From: Mesorhizobium sp. STM 4661
GTDB lineage: Bacteria > Pseudomonadota > Alphaproteobacteria > Rhizobiales > Rhizobiaceae
Assembly (NCBI RefSeq): GCF_000359125.1
Contig: NZ_CAAF010000064.1
Location: 1 to 64,000, forward strand
DNA: 64,000 nt
Direction of reading: 5' to 3'
The position numbers and the translations under genes were made by a program. Positions within the stretch are counted from its first letter, which is position 1. Every line of letters starts with the position of its first letter. A model generated the notes under the pieces. That model had not been told where the DNA came from, did no database searches, and worked only from the letters and a program-made list of their open reading frames with translations. Below are positions 1 to 9,128 of this stretch, piece by piece.

Positions 1-87
1 GTCGCCTGGGGGCACATTCATAAGTTGACCTCTTATCGCCACAAATCGCGCGCTTGATGAGAAATCATCATGGTGGCTGGGGTTCCC

Positions 88-381
88 ATGACTATTCGAT
101 TTGCTCTCTGCCCGATCGGCTGCGCGCTTGCGATGGCTGTGGCGACGCCGGCTTTCGCCGACGCGGAATGCCTGGCTAATGGAAAATCATTCCAAATCGG
201 TCAGGTCGCCTGCCTGACGCTTTCCAGCCGGAGCCACCTCGCCCGCTGCGACATGGTGCTCAACAACACCTCGTGGACGAGAGTGGACGACGAGTGCCCG
301 GGAAATACGCCAGCGCTTCACCCCACGTCGATCTCGACACCGGCACCCAGCCTGGTGCCCACGGAGCCGACCGAGAACTGA
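88..381 (+). CDS. small exported cysteine-containing hypothetical protein
   Basis: Predicted 97-residue protein that I do not recognise. Residues 5-24 are hydrophobic and end in a typical signal peptidase site (TPAFA before DA), so export to the periplasm is likely. The mature part has four Cys, compatible with two disulfides, and a Pro/Thr-rich tail. The ATG at 88 has a GGGG run about 5 bases upstream; an in-frame ATG at 70 would add six residues in front of the signal peptide. It converges on exoR, with 32 bases between the stops. Export is inferred; no function is assigned. Confidence 0.55.
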   Translation: MTIRFALCPIGCALAMAVATPAFADAECLANGKSFQIGQVACLTLSSRSHLARCDMVLNNTSWTRVDDECPGNTPALHPTSISTPAPSLVPTEPTEN

Positions 382-413
382 TTTTCCGATAATCTGGAAA
401 GCGGCCGTCGCGA

Positions 414-1250
414 CTACTGGTCGCCGCCGCCCTTGGTGAGGATGTCGTCGGCCAGCGAAATCGCTGTGCGGCGATCGGCTTCGCCGGCGGTGGCAAACGC
501 CTCTTCCTGCATGCCGCGTATCCATGGCTGGTCTGCCGGTGAAGCGCGTTCGAGCGCCGCGGTCATCATCGCCAGGCCGCGCACGATCTTGCCGCTCTGG
601 AACAGCAAATTGCCGAGCGTTGCCTGCGCACCGGCATGGCCCTTTTCGGCGGCGAGCTGGAACCAGCGGCCGGCCTGCTTGACGCTGGCCTTGACGCCGC
701 CCTCGCCCTTCAGGAACATCTGGCCCATCTCGAACTGGGCGTTCGGGTTGCGGTAGTTGGCGGCGGCGCGCATGTAATATTCCTGGGCCGCCACTTCGTT
801 CTCGGCGACCGGGCTGCCGGGAATGCCTTTCCTCAGATAGTCGCCGAGCGCCACCAGCGCGTCCGACACATAGCTCTCTTCCGGCGAGCCGGGCTCGACA
901 TCCTGGTCGACGATCTCGCTGAAGAATTTGAACGCGGCATAGTCGTCGCGCGCCACGCCATCGCCCTCGGCATACATGCGCGCAAGCTTCCAGGTGGCGC
1001 CGATCTGACCGTTTTCGGCCGCGTATTTATAAGCTTCCGCAGCCTGCTCCTTGTGGCCGTTCTTGTAAGCGGAAAAGCCGAACTGGAACACCGCCCACGG
1101 GCTGGACTGCGGCTTCACGCCGGTCTTGTCGTCGAACACCTTGTCGTCGAAGGCCATGGCCTGGCCCACGGCGCCCAAGGTCGCGCCAAAAGTGGCGATC
1201 GCGACCAGTGCCGAAAAGACAGACGACCTCAACAACTCAGATATCCGCAT
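414..1250 (-). CDS. exoR: ExoR-type periplasmic regulator with Sel1 repeats
   Basis: About 278 residues. In Sinorhizobium and Agrobacterium, ExoR is an exported Sel1-repeat protein that binds the sensor ExoS and restrains the ExoS-ChvI system, which controls exopolysaccharide, motility and the acid response. Seen: a signal peptide (residues 1-33, ending VGQAMA-FD), then Sel1/TPR-like repeats such as AAENGQIGATWKLARMYAEG (about 65-85) and AAEKGHAGAQATLGNLLF (about 195-215). The C-terminal stretch resembles the known ExoR end (RGLAMMTAALERASP, then DRRTAI). Length is close to the 268 residues of S. meliloti ExoR. The ATG at 1250 lies inside the last codons of ilvD, giving a 14-base overlap; a GTG at 1271 is possible but has no ribosome binding site. 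Another Sel1 protein is possible but less likely. Confidence 0.85.
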   Translation of the reverse strand: MRISELLRSSVFSALVAIATFGATLGAVGQAMAFDDKVFDDKTGVKPQSSPWAVFQFGFSAYKNGHKEQAAEAYKYAAENGQIGATWKLARMYAEGDGVARDDYAAFKFFSEIVDQDVEPGSPEESYVSDALVALGDYLRKGIPGSPVAENEVAAQEYYMRAAANYRNPNAQFEMGQMFLKGEGGVKASVKQAGRWFQLAAEKGHAGAQATLGNLLFQSGKIVRGLAMMTAALERASPADQPWIRGMQEEAFATAGEADRRTAISLADDILTKGGGDQ

Positions 1251-2961
1251 AACAATGTGTTTCTTTCGCACCGCCCGGATGGGTGACCGCGCCGTCGCGG
1301 GCAGGCCCTACCGTTTGTGCATATTTCCAGATCGCGCCCGACTGATAGTCAGTCGTGCGCGCCTTCCAAGTCTCTGCCCTCGCTGCCAGTTCCGTGTCGG
1401 ACAGATCGACCTCGATCGTGCCGTTCACTGCATCGATCGAGACCACGTCACCATCCCTGAGCAATCCGATCGGGCCACCCAAGGCAGCTTCCGGCCCGAC
1501 ATGGCCGATGCAGAAACCGCGCGTCGCGCCCGAAAAGCGTCCGTCGGTGATGAGGGCCACCTTGCCACCCATGCCCTGGCCGTAGAGGGCCGCCGTCGTC
1601 GACAGCATTTCCCGCATGCCCGGACCGCCGCGCGGACCCTCGTAGCGGATGACGAGAACCTCGCCCTCCCTGTAGTTGCGCTGCGTGACCGCCTCGAAAC
1701 ATTCCTCTTCCGAATCGAAGCAGCGCGCCGGACCGGAGAATTTCAACTCCGCCATGCCCGCGACCTTCACGATCGCGCCTTCGGGGGCAAGGTTTCCCTT
1801 CAAGCCCACGACACCGCCGGTCTGGGTGATTGGTCGGTTGGCGGGACGGACCACATCCTGGCTATCATTCCAGGCAACGTGCTCCATGTTTTCGGCCAAA
1901 GTGCGGCCGGTCACCGTCAGGCAATCGCCATGCAGGTAGCCGTGATCGAGCAGCGTCTTCATCAGGAGCGGAATGCCGCCGGCCTCGAACATGTCCTTGG
2001 CGACATATTTGCCGCCCGGCTTCAGATCGGCGATATAGGGCGTCTTCTCGAAGATCCTGGCCACGTCGAACAGGTCGAATTTTATTCCGGCCTCATGCGC
2101 GATCGCCGGCAGATGCAGCGCCGCATTGGTCGAGCCGCCGGTGGCCGAAACCACGGTCGCCGCATTCTCCAGCGCCTTCAGCGTGACGATGTCGCGCGGG
2201 CGGATGTTCCTTGCGATCAGCTCCACGATCTTTTCGCCGGAGGCGAAATTGAAGCGGTCGCGCATCTCATAGGGCGCCGGCGCGCCGCAGGAATAAGGCA
2301 GCGCCAGACCGATCGCCTCGGCGACCGTGGCCATGGTGTTGGCGGTGAACTGGGCGCCGCAGGAACCGGCCGACGGACAGGCCGCCTGTTCGATTTCGAG
2401 GAGTTCGGCATCACCGATCGTACCGACCGAGTGCTGGCCGACCGCCTCGAACACGTCCTGGACGGTGATCTGCCGGCCCTTGTAGGAACCGGGCAGGATC
2501 GAGCCGCCATAGATGAAGATCGACGGCACGTTGAGCCGCACCATGGCCATCATCATGCCGGGCAGCGACTTGTCGCAGCCGGCAAGACCAACCAGCGCGT
2601 CGTAGCAATGGCCGCGCATGGTGAGTTCGACCGAATCGGCGATGACCTCGCGCGACACCAGCGACGATTTCATGCCCTGGTGGCCCATGGCGATGCCATC
2701 GGTGACGGTGATGGTGCAGAATTCGCGCGGCGTGCCGCTGGCGGCGGCGACGCCCTTCTTGACCACTTGCGCCTGGCGCATCAGCGAGATGTTGCAGGGT
2801 GCTGCCTCGTTCCAGCAGCTCGCGACGCCGACCAGCGGCTGCGCGATCTCGGCCGCCGACAGTCCCATCGCATAGAGATAGGAGCGGTGCGGCGCGCGCG
2901 CCGGACCGACCGTCACGTGGCGGCTGGGCAGCTTGGCCTTAGAGATGACTCTGGCGTCCAT
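1237..2961 (-). CDS. ilvD: dihydroxy-acid dehydratase
   Basis: 574 residues, the usual IlvD length. It dehydrates 2,3-dihydroxy-3-methylbutanoate and its isoleucine-pathway homologue to 2-oxo acids in branched-chain amino acid synthesis. Seen: VGVASCWNEAAPCN near the N-terminus, with Fe-S cluster and metal ligands of the IlvD/Edd family, then AGCDKSLPGMMMAM, SAGSCGAQFTANTM and the C-terminal block ITDGRFSGATRGFCIGHVGP. The start MDARVISKAK at 2961 is preceded by AAGGAAG at good distance. The reading frame stays open for 90 codons upstream, but that part has no family similarity. The end overlaps the start of exoR, so translational coupling is plausible. Confidence 0.97.
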   Translation of the reverse strand: MDARVISKAKLPSRHVTVGPARAPHRSYLYAMGLSAAEIAQPLVGVASCWNEAAPCNISLMRQAQVVKKGVAAASGTPREFCTITVTDGIAMGHQGMKSSLVSREVIADSVELTMRGHCYDALVGLAGCDKSLPGMMMAMVRLNVPSIFIYGGSILPGSYKGRQITVQDVFEAVGQHSVGTIGDAELLEIEQAACPSAGSCGAQFTANTMATVAEAIGLALPYSCGAPAPYEMRDRFNFASGEKIVELIARNIRPRDIVTLKALENAATVVSATGGSTNAALHLPAIAHEAGIKFDLFDVARIFEKTPYIADLKPGGKYVAKDMFEAGGIPLLMKTLLDHGYLHGDCLTVTGRTLAENMEHVAWNDSQDVVRPANRPITQTGGVVGLKGNLAPEGAIVKVAGMAELKFSGPARCFDSEEECFEAVTQRNYREGEVLVIRYEGPRGGPGMREMLSTTAALYGQGMGGKVALITDGRFSGATRGFCIGHVGPEAALGGPIGLLRDGDVVSIDAVNGTIEVDLSDTELAARAETWKARTTDYQSGAIWKYAQTVGPARDGAVTHPGGAKETHCYADI

Positions 2962-3263
2962 ACTCTTCCTTGCCGCGGGCGGTGCGGCCTGCCCCATCGC
3001 CGAGCCTTTTGGCACGTGTCCCGAGACAAATTCGAGGTGCGCCGGGTTTATGGCGGGAAATAGGCAATTTCCCCGGGCAGGTTTCAACATTACAGGATGT
3101 TCAGAAACTGTTGCCGAAACGTCACAATCGCAAGAGGCGAAGGGTGTGCGGCGTATTTGCAACGTTGGCCATATGCCGATCACCCCGCAAGCCATTCGGA
3201 GGAGCCCGGCCAAAACAAAAACGCCGCGCAAAGCCCGGTGTTTTGTCGTTCAATTCTAAAGAC
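2962..3263. other. intergenic: ilvD leader and porin 3' flank
   Basis: About 300 bases without a supported gene. It must contain the ilvD promoter and leader. No clear leader peptide rich in Ile/Val/Leu was found. The distal part carries a terminator-like hairpin for the porin gene, annotated separately. Confidence 0.5.
3212..3241 (-). terminator. probable rho-independent terminator of the FadL-like gene
   Basis: On the minus strand, an imperfect 9-bp GC-rich hairpin (3221-3241, with two mismatches) is followed by a T-rich run broken by one G (3212-3220). It lies 23 bases after the stop of the porin gene. The mismatches keep this tentative. Confidence 0.5.
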
Positions 3264-4526
3264 TTACCACTTCACCTTCACGGAAGCCGAAAGGGCGGAC
3301 ACGAGATCGTTGCCAAAATCATATGACACGTCCGTGCCATGGGGAATACCATCCTCGTCATAGACGACGCCCACTGACCCACTGGTCATGATGCCTACGG
3401 CGCCACCGAAGCGGACCTCGACGTTTTTGCTAGGCGTGAAGGACGCACCGGCGGCGACCGTCCAGGTATCAGTCTGCGAGCTCAGACCCGTCGTCGTGCC
3501 GCGATCCCAGGTAAGGGTCGCCGCGCCGCTCCACTGCTCGTTGAACTTGTGACCGATACCGCCGGATACGGTCCAGCCGTCGCGATACAGCAGGTCCAGA
3601 GATGTGACAAAGCTCGGACCCCCGTAGGTACAGGCAACCGGAGCCCCAACAGCGCAGAAATTGACAATCTGCAACACACTCCAGTCGACCCACTTCACCG
3701 ATCCGAAGGCCAGCCAGTCCGGAGCAATGCCGGACTGGAGCTTGAACTCAACCGACTGCGGCATGGTCGCTGTGCCAACTACGGGAATTACGCTGCTGCC
3801 AACCTGCGTGAGATCGACCGTTCCGGTCACATCGCCCAGATCGACCGCGCTGTTGTAGACCAAGCTGGCACGGAGCGCGATTTCGGGGATCTCATAGGCA
3901 GCGCCCATGCGCCAACCGACACCATTGCCCTCGAGATCGATCCGGCCAATGCCGGTAAAAGGCACGGGAAATCCCGTGAAGTCCTGGACCAGCCGCGTCT
4001 TGAAGCCACTGACATCCTGGTAGAACACACCGCCGATGAAGCGGAACTGACCTTTGCCTGCATCCATCTTGTAGGAGCAGGTCGCGGCATAGTTCTCGCT
4101 GTCGATCTTGGTTTCGATGTTGCTGTTGGCGCCTGCCCAGTTGAGCCCGGGATTCGTATGCGCTCCCCAAGGTTCTGAATAGTCGGCCATACAGTCGATT
4201 TGGCTTCCAACTCCGACCTTGATGCCCATGCGGGGAACAAAATAGCCCTCTGTTTCATCGGCAGTGCTGGATCGATAGTTCAGGTTGCCGCCGCCGGGGC
4301 CCGTGACCACGGGAAACGCGGTGGTCGTGTCGGTGTCCACGGCATTCTTGACCTTCCGGTCGGGCATGACATAGGTGCCGGAAACCTCGCCGGTGACCTG
4401 CGCCGGATCGAACAAAAGATCGATGTTGTAGCCGCCGCGCTCGAGGCCGCCGGCATGCGCCATCCCGATCAAAGCCAGCGAAAAGCACCCCGCCGCCAGC
4501 AGTGCTTTCAGACGCAAATTGTCCAT
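3264..4526 (-). CDS. OmpP1/FadL-family outer membrane transport protein
   Basis: 420 residues, a normal size for FadL/TodX porins, which carry long-chain fatty acids and other hydrophobic compounds across the outer membrane. Seen: a signal peptide (residues 1-25, ending MAHA-GG), an N-terminal segment GLERGGYNIDLLFDP that fits the family's plug region, alternating amphipathic strands throughout, and a C-terminal strand ending KVKW with an aromatic last residue, as barrel assembly requires. It is monocistronic, between ilvD and valS. The upstream region holds two strong inverted repeats (4752-4783 and 4789-4823), so specific repression is plausible. The substrate cannot be told from sequence. 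Confidence 0.88.
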   Translation of the reverse strand: MDNLRLKALLAAGCFSLALIGMAHAGGLERGGYNIDLLFDPAQVTGEVSGTYVMPDRKVKNAVDTDTTTAFPVVTGPGGGNLNYRSSTADETEGYFVPRMGIKVGVGSQIDCMADYSEPWGAHTNPGLNWAGANSNIETKIDSENYAATCSYKMDAGKGQFRFIGGVFYQDVSGFKTRLVQDFTGFPVPFTGIGRIDLEGNGVGWRMGAAYEIPEIALRASLVYNSAVDLGDVTGTVDLTQVGSSVIPVVGTATMPQSVEFKLQSGIAPDWLAFGSVKWVDWSVLQIVNFCAVGAPVACTYGGPSFVTSLDLLYRDGWTVSGGIGHKFNEQWSGAATLTWDRGTTTGLSSQTDTWTVAAGASFTPSKNVEVRFGGAVGIMTSGSVGVVYDEDGIPHGTDVSYDFGNDLVSALSASVKVKW

Positions 4527-4751
4527 GGTGTCCTCCCCGAATATTAGTGGATCAAGCTAGAACCAATTCGGGTTAACGGTGCAACAACGAATTCGTGACG
4601 CGTACATGTACGCCTCGGTCGAACGCATTTTCGACAAAGTGACAGCCTTCGCCACGAGGCCGGAAAAACGGTCCTCTGGCCGCAAATCGACAAAAAGAAT
4701 CAGAAAAACCGCTTAAAATGACGCGAAAACAGCGTATTTTTGCGAGGTCGA

Positions 4752-4783
4752 GCCCCATTGTTACATTATGGCAACAATGGGGC
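4752..4783. promoter_or_regulatory. perfect 11-bp inverted repeat upstream of the FadL-like gene
   Basis: GCCCCATTGTT (4752-4762) and its exact complement AACAATGGGGC (4773-4783) flank a 10-base spacer, about 230 bases upstream of the porin start. The size and spacing suit either a dimeric repressor site or an RNA hairpin. There is no T-run, so it is not an obvious terminator. Confidence 0.5.
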
Positions 4784-4788
4784 CAAAA

Positions 4789-4823
4789 CATTCCGTTTAC
4801 GTCAATATTTACGCTGCGGAATG
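4789..4823. promoter_or_regulatory. second inverted repeat upstream of the FadL-like gene
   Basis: CATTCCG (4789-4795) and CGGAATG (4817-4823) are exact complements across a 21-base AT-rich spacer that contains TTTACG twice. It starts 6 bases after the previous palindrome. The rest of the 4527-4942 intergenic space shows no gene. Confidence 0.4.
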
Positions 4824-4880
4824 CCTATTTTCGTGGCAGGAAGCCCGCCCGAGAAGCAGATTCAAGAGCTGGCGAATCCA

Positions 4881-4928
4881 GAGCATCGGACCCAAAAAGT
4901 GGAACCCTGTTTGGGTAATCCGATGCTC
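4881..4928. repeat. rhizobial intergenic palindrome (GAGCATCGGA type)
   Basis: GAGCATCGGA at 4881-4890 pairs perfectly with TCCGATGCTC at 4919-4928 around a loop containing CCCAAAAAGTGG. From memory, elements of this form are scattered in many copies between genes of Mesorhizobium and relatives. It sits just after the valS stop and could also act as a transcript end. Confidence 0.6.
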
Positions 4929-4942
4929 AAACAAAAAACGGT

Positions 4943-7726
4943 TCAACTGGCGTCGCGAACCCGCGCCAGCGCCACCGAAAGCTTCTCTTGCGCCTCGCGA
5001 TACTCAGCAAGTTTTTCGCGCTCGGCCTCCACCACCTCTTCCGGCGCGTTGGCGACGAATTTCTCGTTCGACAGCTTCTTGTGCAGGCGGGCGATCTCCT
5101 CGGTCACCTTGGCCAGTTCCTTCTGCAACCTCGCCGCTTCAGCGGTGAGATCGATCAGGCTGCCGAGCGGCAGGCAGATGGTCGCCTCGTTGAGCACGAT
5201 CTGAGCAGAGCCCTTGGGAGCTGCATCCGCCAGTGAAATATCGCCGACCCGCGCCAACCGCTTGATCGCCGAATCCTGGCGTTCGAGCCTCTCGCGCGTC
5301 GCCTCGTTGGCACCGATCACCACCAGCGGCGCGATTGCCGCCGGCGGCACGTTCATTTCCGAGCGCACGGAGCGGATGCCCGAGACAAGGTCGACCAGCC
5401 AGTTGATATCGGCGGCAGCTGCCGCATCCTCGAAATCCGGTGACGGCCAGGCGGCATGGCAAAGCAGCGATGGCCGTTCCTTGCCCTCGCCGGCCGTCTC
5501 AGCCCACAATTCTTCGGTCATGAACGGCATCATCGGGTGCAGCAGCTTGTAGATCTCGTCGAGCACGAAGGCGACGCAGGCTCGGCTTTCGGCCTTGGCG
5601 GCCTCGTCCGTGCCCATGAAGACCGGCTTCAGCAGTTCCAGATACCAGTCGCAAAACAGGTTCCAGACGAAGCGGTAGGCAACACCCGCCGCCTCGTTGA
5701 AGCGGTATGAGGTGATGCCGTCCGTAATATCCTTGGCGGCTCGCGTCAGTTCGGTCAGGATCCAGCGGTTGACCGCCAGCTTGGCGTCGTTCAGCCAGAA
5801 ATCGTCGTTGCGCGCGACCTCGTTCATCTCGGCAAAGCGCGTCGCGTTCCACAGCTTGGTGCCGAAGTTGCGGTAACCGGCGATGCGTGCCGGGTCGAGC
5901 TTCACGTCGCGCCCCTGCGCCGCCATCACCGTCAGCGTGAAGCGCAGCGCATCGGCGCCGTATTCGTCGATGAGGTCGAGCGGGTCGATGACGTTGCCTT
6001 TCGACTTCGACATCTTCTGCCCGTTCTTGTCGCGCACCAGCGCATGGACATAGACCGTATGGAACGGCTCCTCGTCCATGAAATGCAGGCCCATCATCAT
6101 CATGCGGGCGACCCAGAAGAAGATGATGTCGAAGCCTGTCACCAGCACGTCGGTCTGATAATAGGTCTTCAGCTCCGGTGTCTGGTCCGGCCAGCCAAGT
6201 GTCGAGAACGGCCACAGTGCCGACGAGAACCAGGTGTCGAGCACATCCTCGTCGCGGGTGAGGATCTCGCCGGGCTGAAAATTTTCGAGCTTGTCCTCGA
6301 CCCAGGCCTTCCATGGCCCTTCCAGCGCCAGATAATATTCGACCGCGGCGCCAAGCGCCTCTTCCTCGGTCTTCTCGACGAAGACGCGCCCGTCCGGCCC
6401 GTACCAGGCCGGAATCTGGTGGCCCCACCAGAGCTGGCGCGAGATGCACCAGGGCTGGATGTTCTCCATCCAGTCGAAATAGGTCTTTTCCCAATTCTTC
6501 GGCACGAAATTGGTGCGGCCCTCGCGCACCGAGGCAATCGCCGGCTTGGCCAGCTCCGCCGCGTTCGCATACCATTGCTCGGTCAGAAAGGGTTCGATCG
6601 GCACGCCGCCGCGGTCGCCATGCGGCACGGCGTGGCGATGCGGCTCGACCTTGTCGAGAAAGCCACCGGCCTCCATCAGTTCGACGATCTTCTTGCGCGC
6701 GACGAAACGGTCGAGCCCGTCGAGCTCGTCCCAGACCGCCTGACGCTCCGGCGTCACTTCGAGACCGGCAAGAAAATCCTCATTGTCCTTGAGTGTCACC
6801 GCCGCCTCGACGGTGAGGATGTTGATTGCCGGCAGCTTGTGACGCCTGCCGACCTCGAAGTCGTTGAAGTCGTGCGCCGGAGTGATCTTGACCGCGCCCG
6901 AGCCTTTTTCCGGATCGGAATACTCGTCCGCCACCACCGGGATCTTGCGGCCGACGATCGGCAGGACCAGGTTCTTGCCGACCATGTGCCGAAAACGCTC
7001 GTCGTCTGGGTGCACCGCGACGGCCGTGTCGCCCAGCATCGTCTCGGGGCGCGTCGTCGCCACGGTGATGAAGGTCTTCGGGTTTTCCGGATCGAACGCC
7101 ACGCCCTCGACCGGATAGCGGAAGTGCCACAGATTGCCGTTGACCTCCTGCTGCTCGACCTCGAGATCGGAAATCGCGGTCAAGAGCTTCGGGTCCCAGT
7201 TCACAAGGCGCTTGTCCTTGTAGATCAGCCCTTCCTTGTAGAGCGTCACGAACACTTCGAGCACCGCATTTGACAAGCCCTCGTCCATGGTGAAGCGCTC
7301 GCGCGACCAGTCGGCCGAGGCGCCGAGGCGCTTCAACTGATTGAAGATCGCGCCGCCGGATTCAGCCTTCCACTCCCAAACTTTCTCGATGAACTCTTCG
7401 CGCGTCAGATCACGGCGATGGATCTGTCTTTCCATGAGCTGGCGTTCGACCACCATCTGCGTGGCAATGCCGGCATGGTCCATGCCCGGCTGCCACAGCA
7501 CGTTCTTGCCGCGCATGCGCTCGAAGCGCACCAATATGTCCTGCAGCGTGTTGTTGAGGGCATGGCCCATATGCAGTGAGCCTGTCACGTTCGGCGGCGG
7601 GATGACGATGGTGAAGGCTTCGGCGCCCTCCTCGGCCCCTGCGCCGGCGCGAAACGCATCGGCCTCTTCCCAGAGTTTAGCGATCTTCGGCTCGACGGTT
7701 TTTGCGTCGTAGGTTTTTTCGAGCAT
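4943..7726 (-). CDS. valS: valyl-tRNA synthetase
   Basis: 927 residues. A class I aminoacyl-tRNA synthetase that charges tRNA-Val and edits threonine. Seen: PPPNVTGSLHMGHAL (the HIGH box, near residue 50), the editing domain in the middle, KMSKSKGNVIDP (the KMSKS box, near residue 570), an anticodon-binding domain, and the C-terminal coiled coil typical of ValS (LQKELAKVTEEIARLHKKL). The frame is open for 94 codons upstream of the chosen ATG at 7726 (MLEKTYDAKTVEPKI), but that part is low-complexity, overlaps repeats and has no family similarity. It precedes popZ and tolC, as in other Rhizobiales. Confidence 0.97.
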   Translation of the reverse strand: MLEKTYDAKTVEPKIAKLWEEADAFRAGAGAEEGAEAFTIVIPPPNVTGSLHMGHALNNTLQDILVRFERMRGKNVLWQPGMDHAGIATQMVVERQLMERQIHRRDLTREEFIEKVWEWKAESGGAIFNQLKRLGASADWSRERFTMDEGLSNAVLEVFVTLYKEGLIYKDKRLVNWDPKLLTAISDLEVEQQEVNGNLWHFRYPVEGVAFDPENPKTFITVATTRPETMLGDTAVAVHPDDERFRHMVGKNLVLPIVGRKIPVVADEYSDPEKGSGAVKITPAHDFNDFEVGRRHKLPAINILTVEAAVTLKDNEDFLAGLEVTPERQAVWDELDGLDRFVARKKIVELMEAGGFLDKVEPHRHAVPHGDRGGVPIEPFLTEQWYANAAELAKPAIASVREGRTNFVPKNWEKTYFDWMENIQPWCISRQLWWGHQIPAWYGPDGRVFVEKTEEEALGAAVEYYLALEGPWKAWVEDKLENFQPGEILTRDEDVLDTWFSSALWPFSTLGWPDQTPELKTYYQTDVLVTGFDIIFFWVARMMMMGLHFMDEEPFHTVYVHALVRDKNGQKMSKSKGNVIDPLDLIDEYGADALRFTLTVMAAQGRDVKLDPARIAGYRNFGTKLWNATRFAEMNEVARNDDFWLNDAKLAVNRWILTELTRAAKDITDGITSYRFNEAAGVAYRFVWNLFCDWYLELLKPVFMGTDEAAKAESRACVAFVLDEIYKLLHPMMPFMTEELWAETAGEGKERPSLLCHAAWPSPDFEDAAAAADINWLVDLVSGIRSVRSEMNVPPAAIAPLVVIGANEATRERLERQDSAIKRLARVGDISLADAAPKGSAQIVLNEATICLPLGSLIDLTAEAARLQKELAKVTEEIARLHKKLSNEKFVANAPEEVVEAEREKLAEYREAQEKLSVALARVRDAS

Positions 7727-7908
7727 GGAAAGGGCGTCCGAGCTGTCGGGATTTGTTGGGTTTGGTGTAAATCGGAAGGCAGTTGGCAAGTCAACCAGCC
7801 GCGGATGGCATGGCCAATAGATAGCGCCGGGATAGTTCGGTGCAACTCGCGGAAGTGATTGTCGCAGGGCAATCGCTTCCGGTTTGCGCTGCCCATTGCC
7901 CTGCCCGT

Positions 7909-7940
7909 CCTCCGCAGCAGCTGCGCTGCAGCTGCGGAGG
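7909..7940. repeat. GC-rich palindrome
   Basis: CCTCCGCAGC (7909-7918) and GCTGCGGAGG (7931-7940) are exact inverted repeats with a further self-complementary interior (AGCTGC, GCAGCT). It lies between popZ and valS on no recognised gene. Confidence 0.5.
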
Positions 7941-8048
7941 GTGGACCGGGCATTTTTCCCCGAATAGTGACGGGGAGAAAGAAGCTTGCATTGAAAGCTT
8001 TCGCCCATCGCGAACGCCGCAGCAAGGCGCCGAGGGTCGCGACAAGCC

Positions 8049-8078
8049 CCTTCTCCCCGTCACTATACGGGGAGAAGG
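8049..8078. repeat. rhizobial intergenic palindrome (CCTTCTCCCCGT type)
   Basis: CCTTCTCCCCGT (8049-8060) and ACGGGGAGAAGG (8067-8078) form a perfect 12-bp stem with a 6-base loop, followed by GTGCCGCAGGCGGATGAGGG. From memory this is a very common repeat unit in Mesorhizobium intergenic DNA. A fragment (CCCCGAATAGTGACGGGGAG) recurs about 100 bases to the left. Confidence 0.65.
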
Positions 8079-8258
8079 TGCCGCAGGCGGATGAGGGGCA
8101 GCGCCGACTTCGACAATTGGCCGGTCGAGCGCTTGCTTTTGTCTGAAGCGATTACCCTAGTGATCGTCGACGCAGTCATTGCCCGGAAGGGGCTGAGTCC
8201 AAATTCAACAAAACGCCGCCCATCGGCAGCGCTTTTCGTCCGTCGATTGCCGAAGGCG

Positions 8259-9128
8259 TTACTGCGCGCCGCGCGCCACGCGCTCGATTTCCTCGCGCAC
8301 CAGCCGTTCGACCAGTGTCGGCAGATTGTTGTCCAGCCAGTCCTGCAACATGGGCCGCAGCATCTCCTCGGCCATTTCGTCGAAGGTTTTCTTGCTGCGG
8401 TTGGCAAACGCATCGGAAAGCTCGCCGAAGGCAGCGGCAACCTGCCGGCCCGTACGCTCGGAAAGGATCGCCGGACGAGCGGATGGCGCCTCGACCGCGG
8501 CCGGCCGCGCCGATACGCTTTGCGGCTGGACCTCGAAAGCAGGTTCGGCCGTCACTTCGTCCTCGAAAACCTCGACCTTCGCTTGGGCGGGCGGCGGGCG
8601 GCGCATCTCGGATTTGTCCGGGGCACTGTCGGCGGCCTTGTCCGGCTTGGCCACGGTCTCGCCGACCGCGGCGATCTCGCGCCGCCAATCGGCAACGACG
8701 GCCGTCTCCGCAACCCTTGCCGTCGCAGGCGCATCCGGCTTGGCCGCCGGGGTCGGCTCGGCGGCAACCCTGGCGCTCACCTGTGCAAGCGTTACCGGCG
8801 CTTTGACCGGAGCCGGATCGGATCGCACTGGCGGCCCCATGCGTGCGATAACAGGGTCAGCGGCCTGTATCTCCGCCCGTGGCCTCCTGACGTCCAGTCC
8901 CGGACGCAATTCGGCGCGAAAAGCATCCACTACCGGCGGCGCCCCGGCTGCCTCCGGGGGCGTCCCGGCTGCCGGTGCCGGCACGGGAACAGACGCCAAA
9001 TCCTGCAGCAGGTCATCCGCTTCGCCCGGCTGCTTGCGGCCGGTGTCGCTGTCCTCGATGATCCGTCTGATGGAAGCCAGTATTTCTTCCATGGAAGGTT
9101 CGCGTTGCACGCTGCTTGCCGTCGCCAT
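8259..9128 (-). CDS. popZ: PopZ-family (DUF2497) polar organizing protein
   Basis: 289 residues. PopZ forms a polar scaffold that anchors the ParB-parS centromere and recruits cell-cycle proteins in alphaproteobacteria. Seen: the conserved N-terminal helix REPSMEEILASIRRIIED (about residues 8-25), a long Pro/Ala/acidic disordered middle (about 30-210), and the conserved C-terminal oligomerisation region EEMLRPMLQDWLDNNLPTLV with VREEIERVARG at the end. It is longer than the 177-residue Caulobacter protein because of the linker, as in other rhizobia. The start MATASSVQREP at 9128 was chosen because similarity begins there; the frame is open for 14 more codons. It lies between tolC and valS. 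Confidence 0.9.
   Translation of the reverse strand: MATASSVQREPSMEEILASIRRIIEDSDTGRKQPGEADDLLQDLASVPVPAPAAGTPPEAAGAPPVVDAFRAELRPGLDVRRPRAEIQAADPVIARMGPPVRSDPAPVKAPVTLAQVSARVAAEPTPAAKPDAPATARVAETAVVADWRREIAAVGETVAKPDKAADSAPDKSEMRRPPPAQAKVEVFEDEVTAEPAFEVQPQSVSARPAAVEAPSARPAILSERTGRQVAAAFGELSDAFANRSKKTFDEMAEEMLRPMLQDWLDNNLPTLVERLVREEIERVARGAQ

Larger units (their letters stand above)
7727..8258. other. repeat-rich intergenic region between popZ and valS
   Basis: About 530 bases without a supported gene. It contains at least two strong palindromes (7909-7940 and 8049-8078) and a partial extra copy of the second unit near 7955-7980. The valS promoter must lie in its left part. Confidence 0.6.

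Noticed and set aside
1126..3063. 645-codon open frame on the plus strand
   Set aside because: It lies antisense to ilvD and exoR, whose sequences match known families along their full length. The antisense product is Arg/His/Gly-rich with no domain, as expected from GC-rich codon bias.
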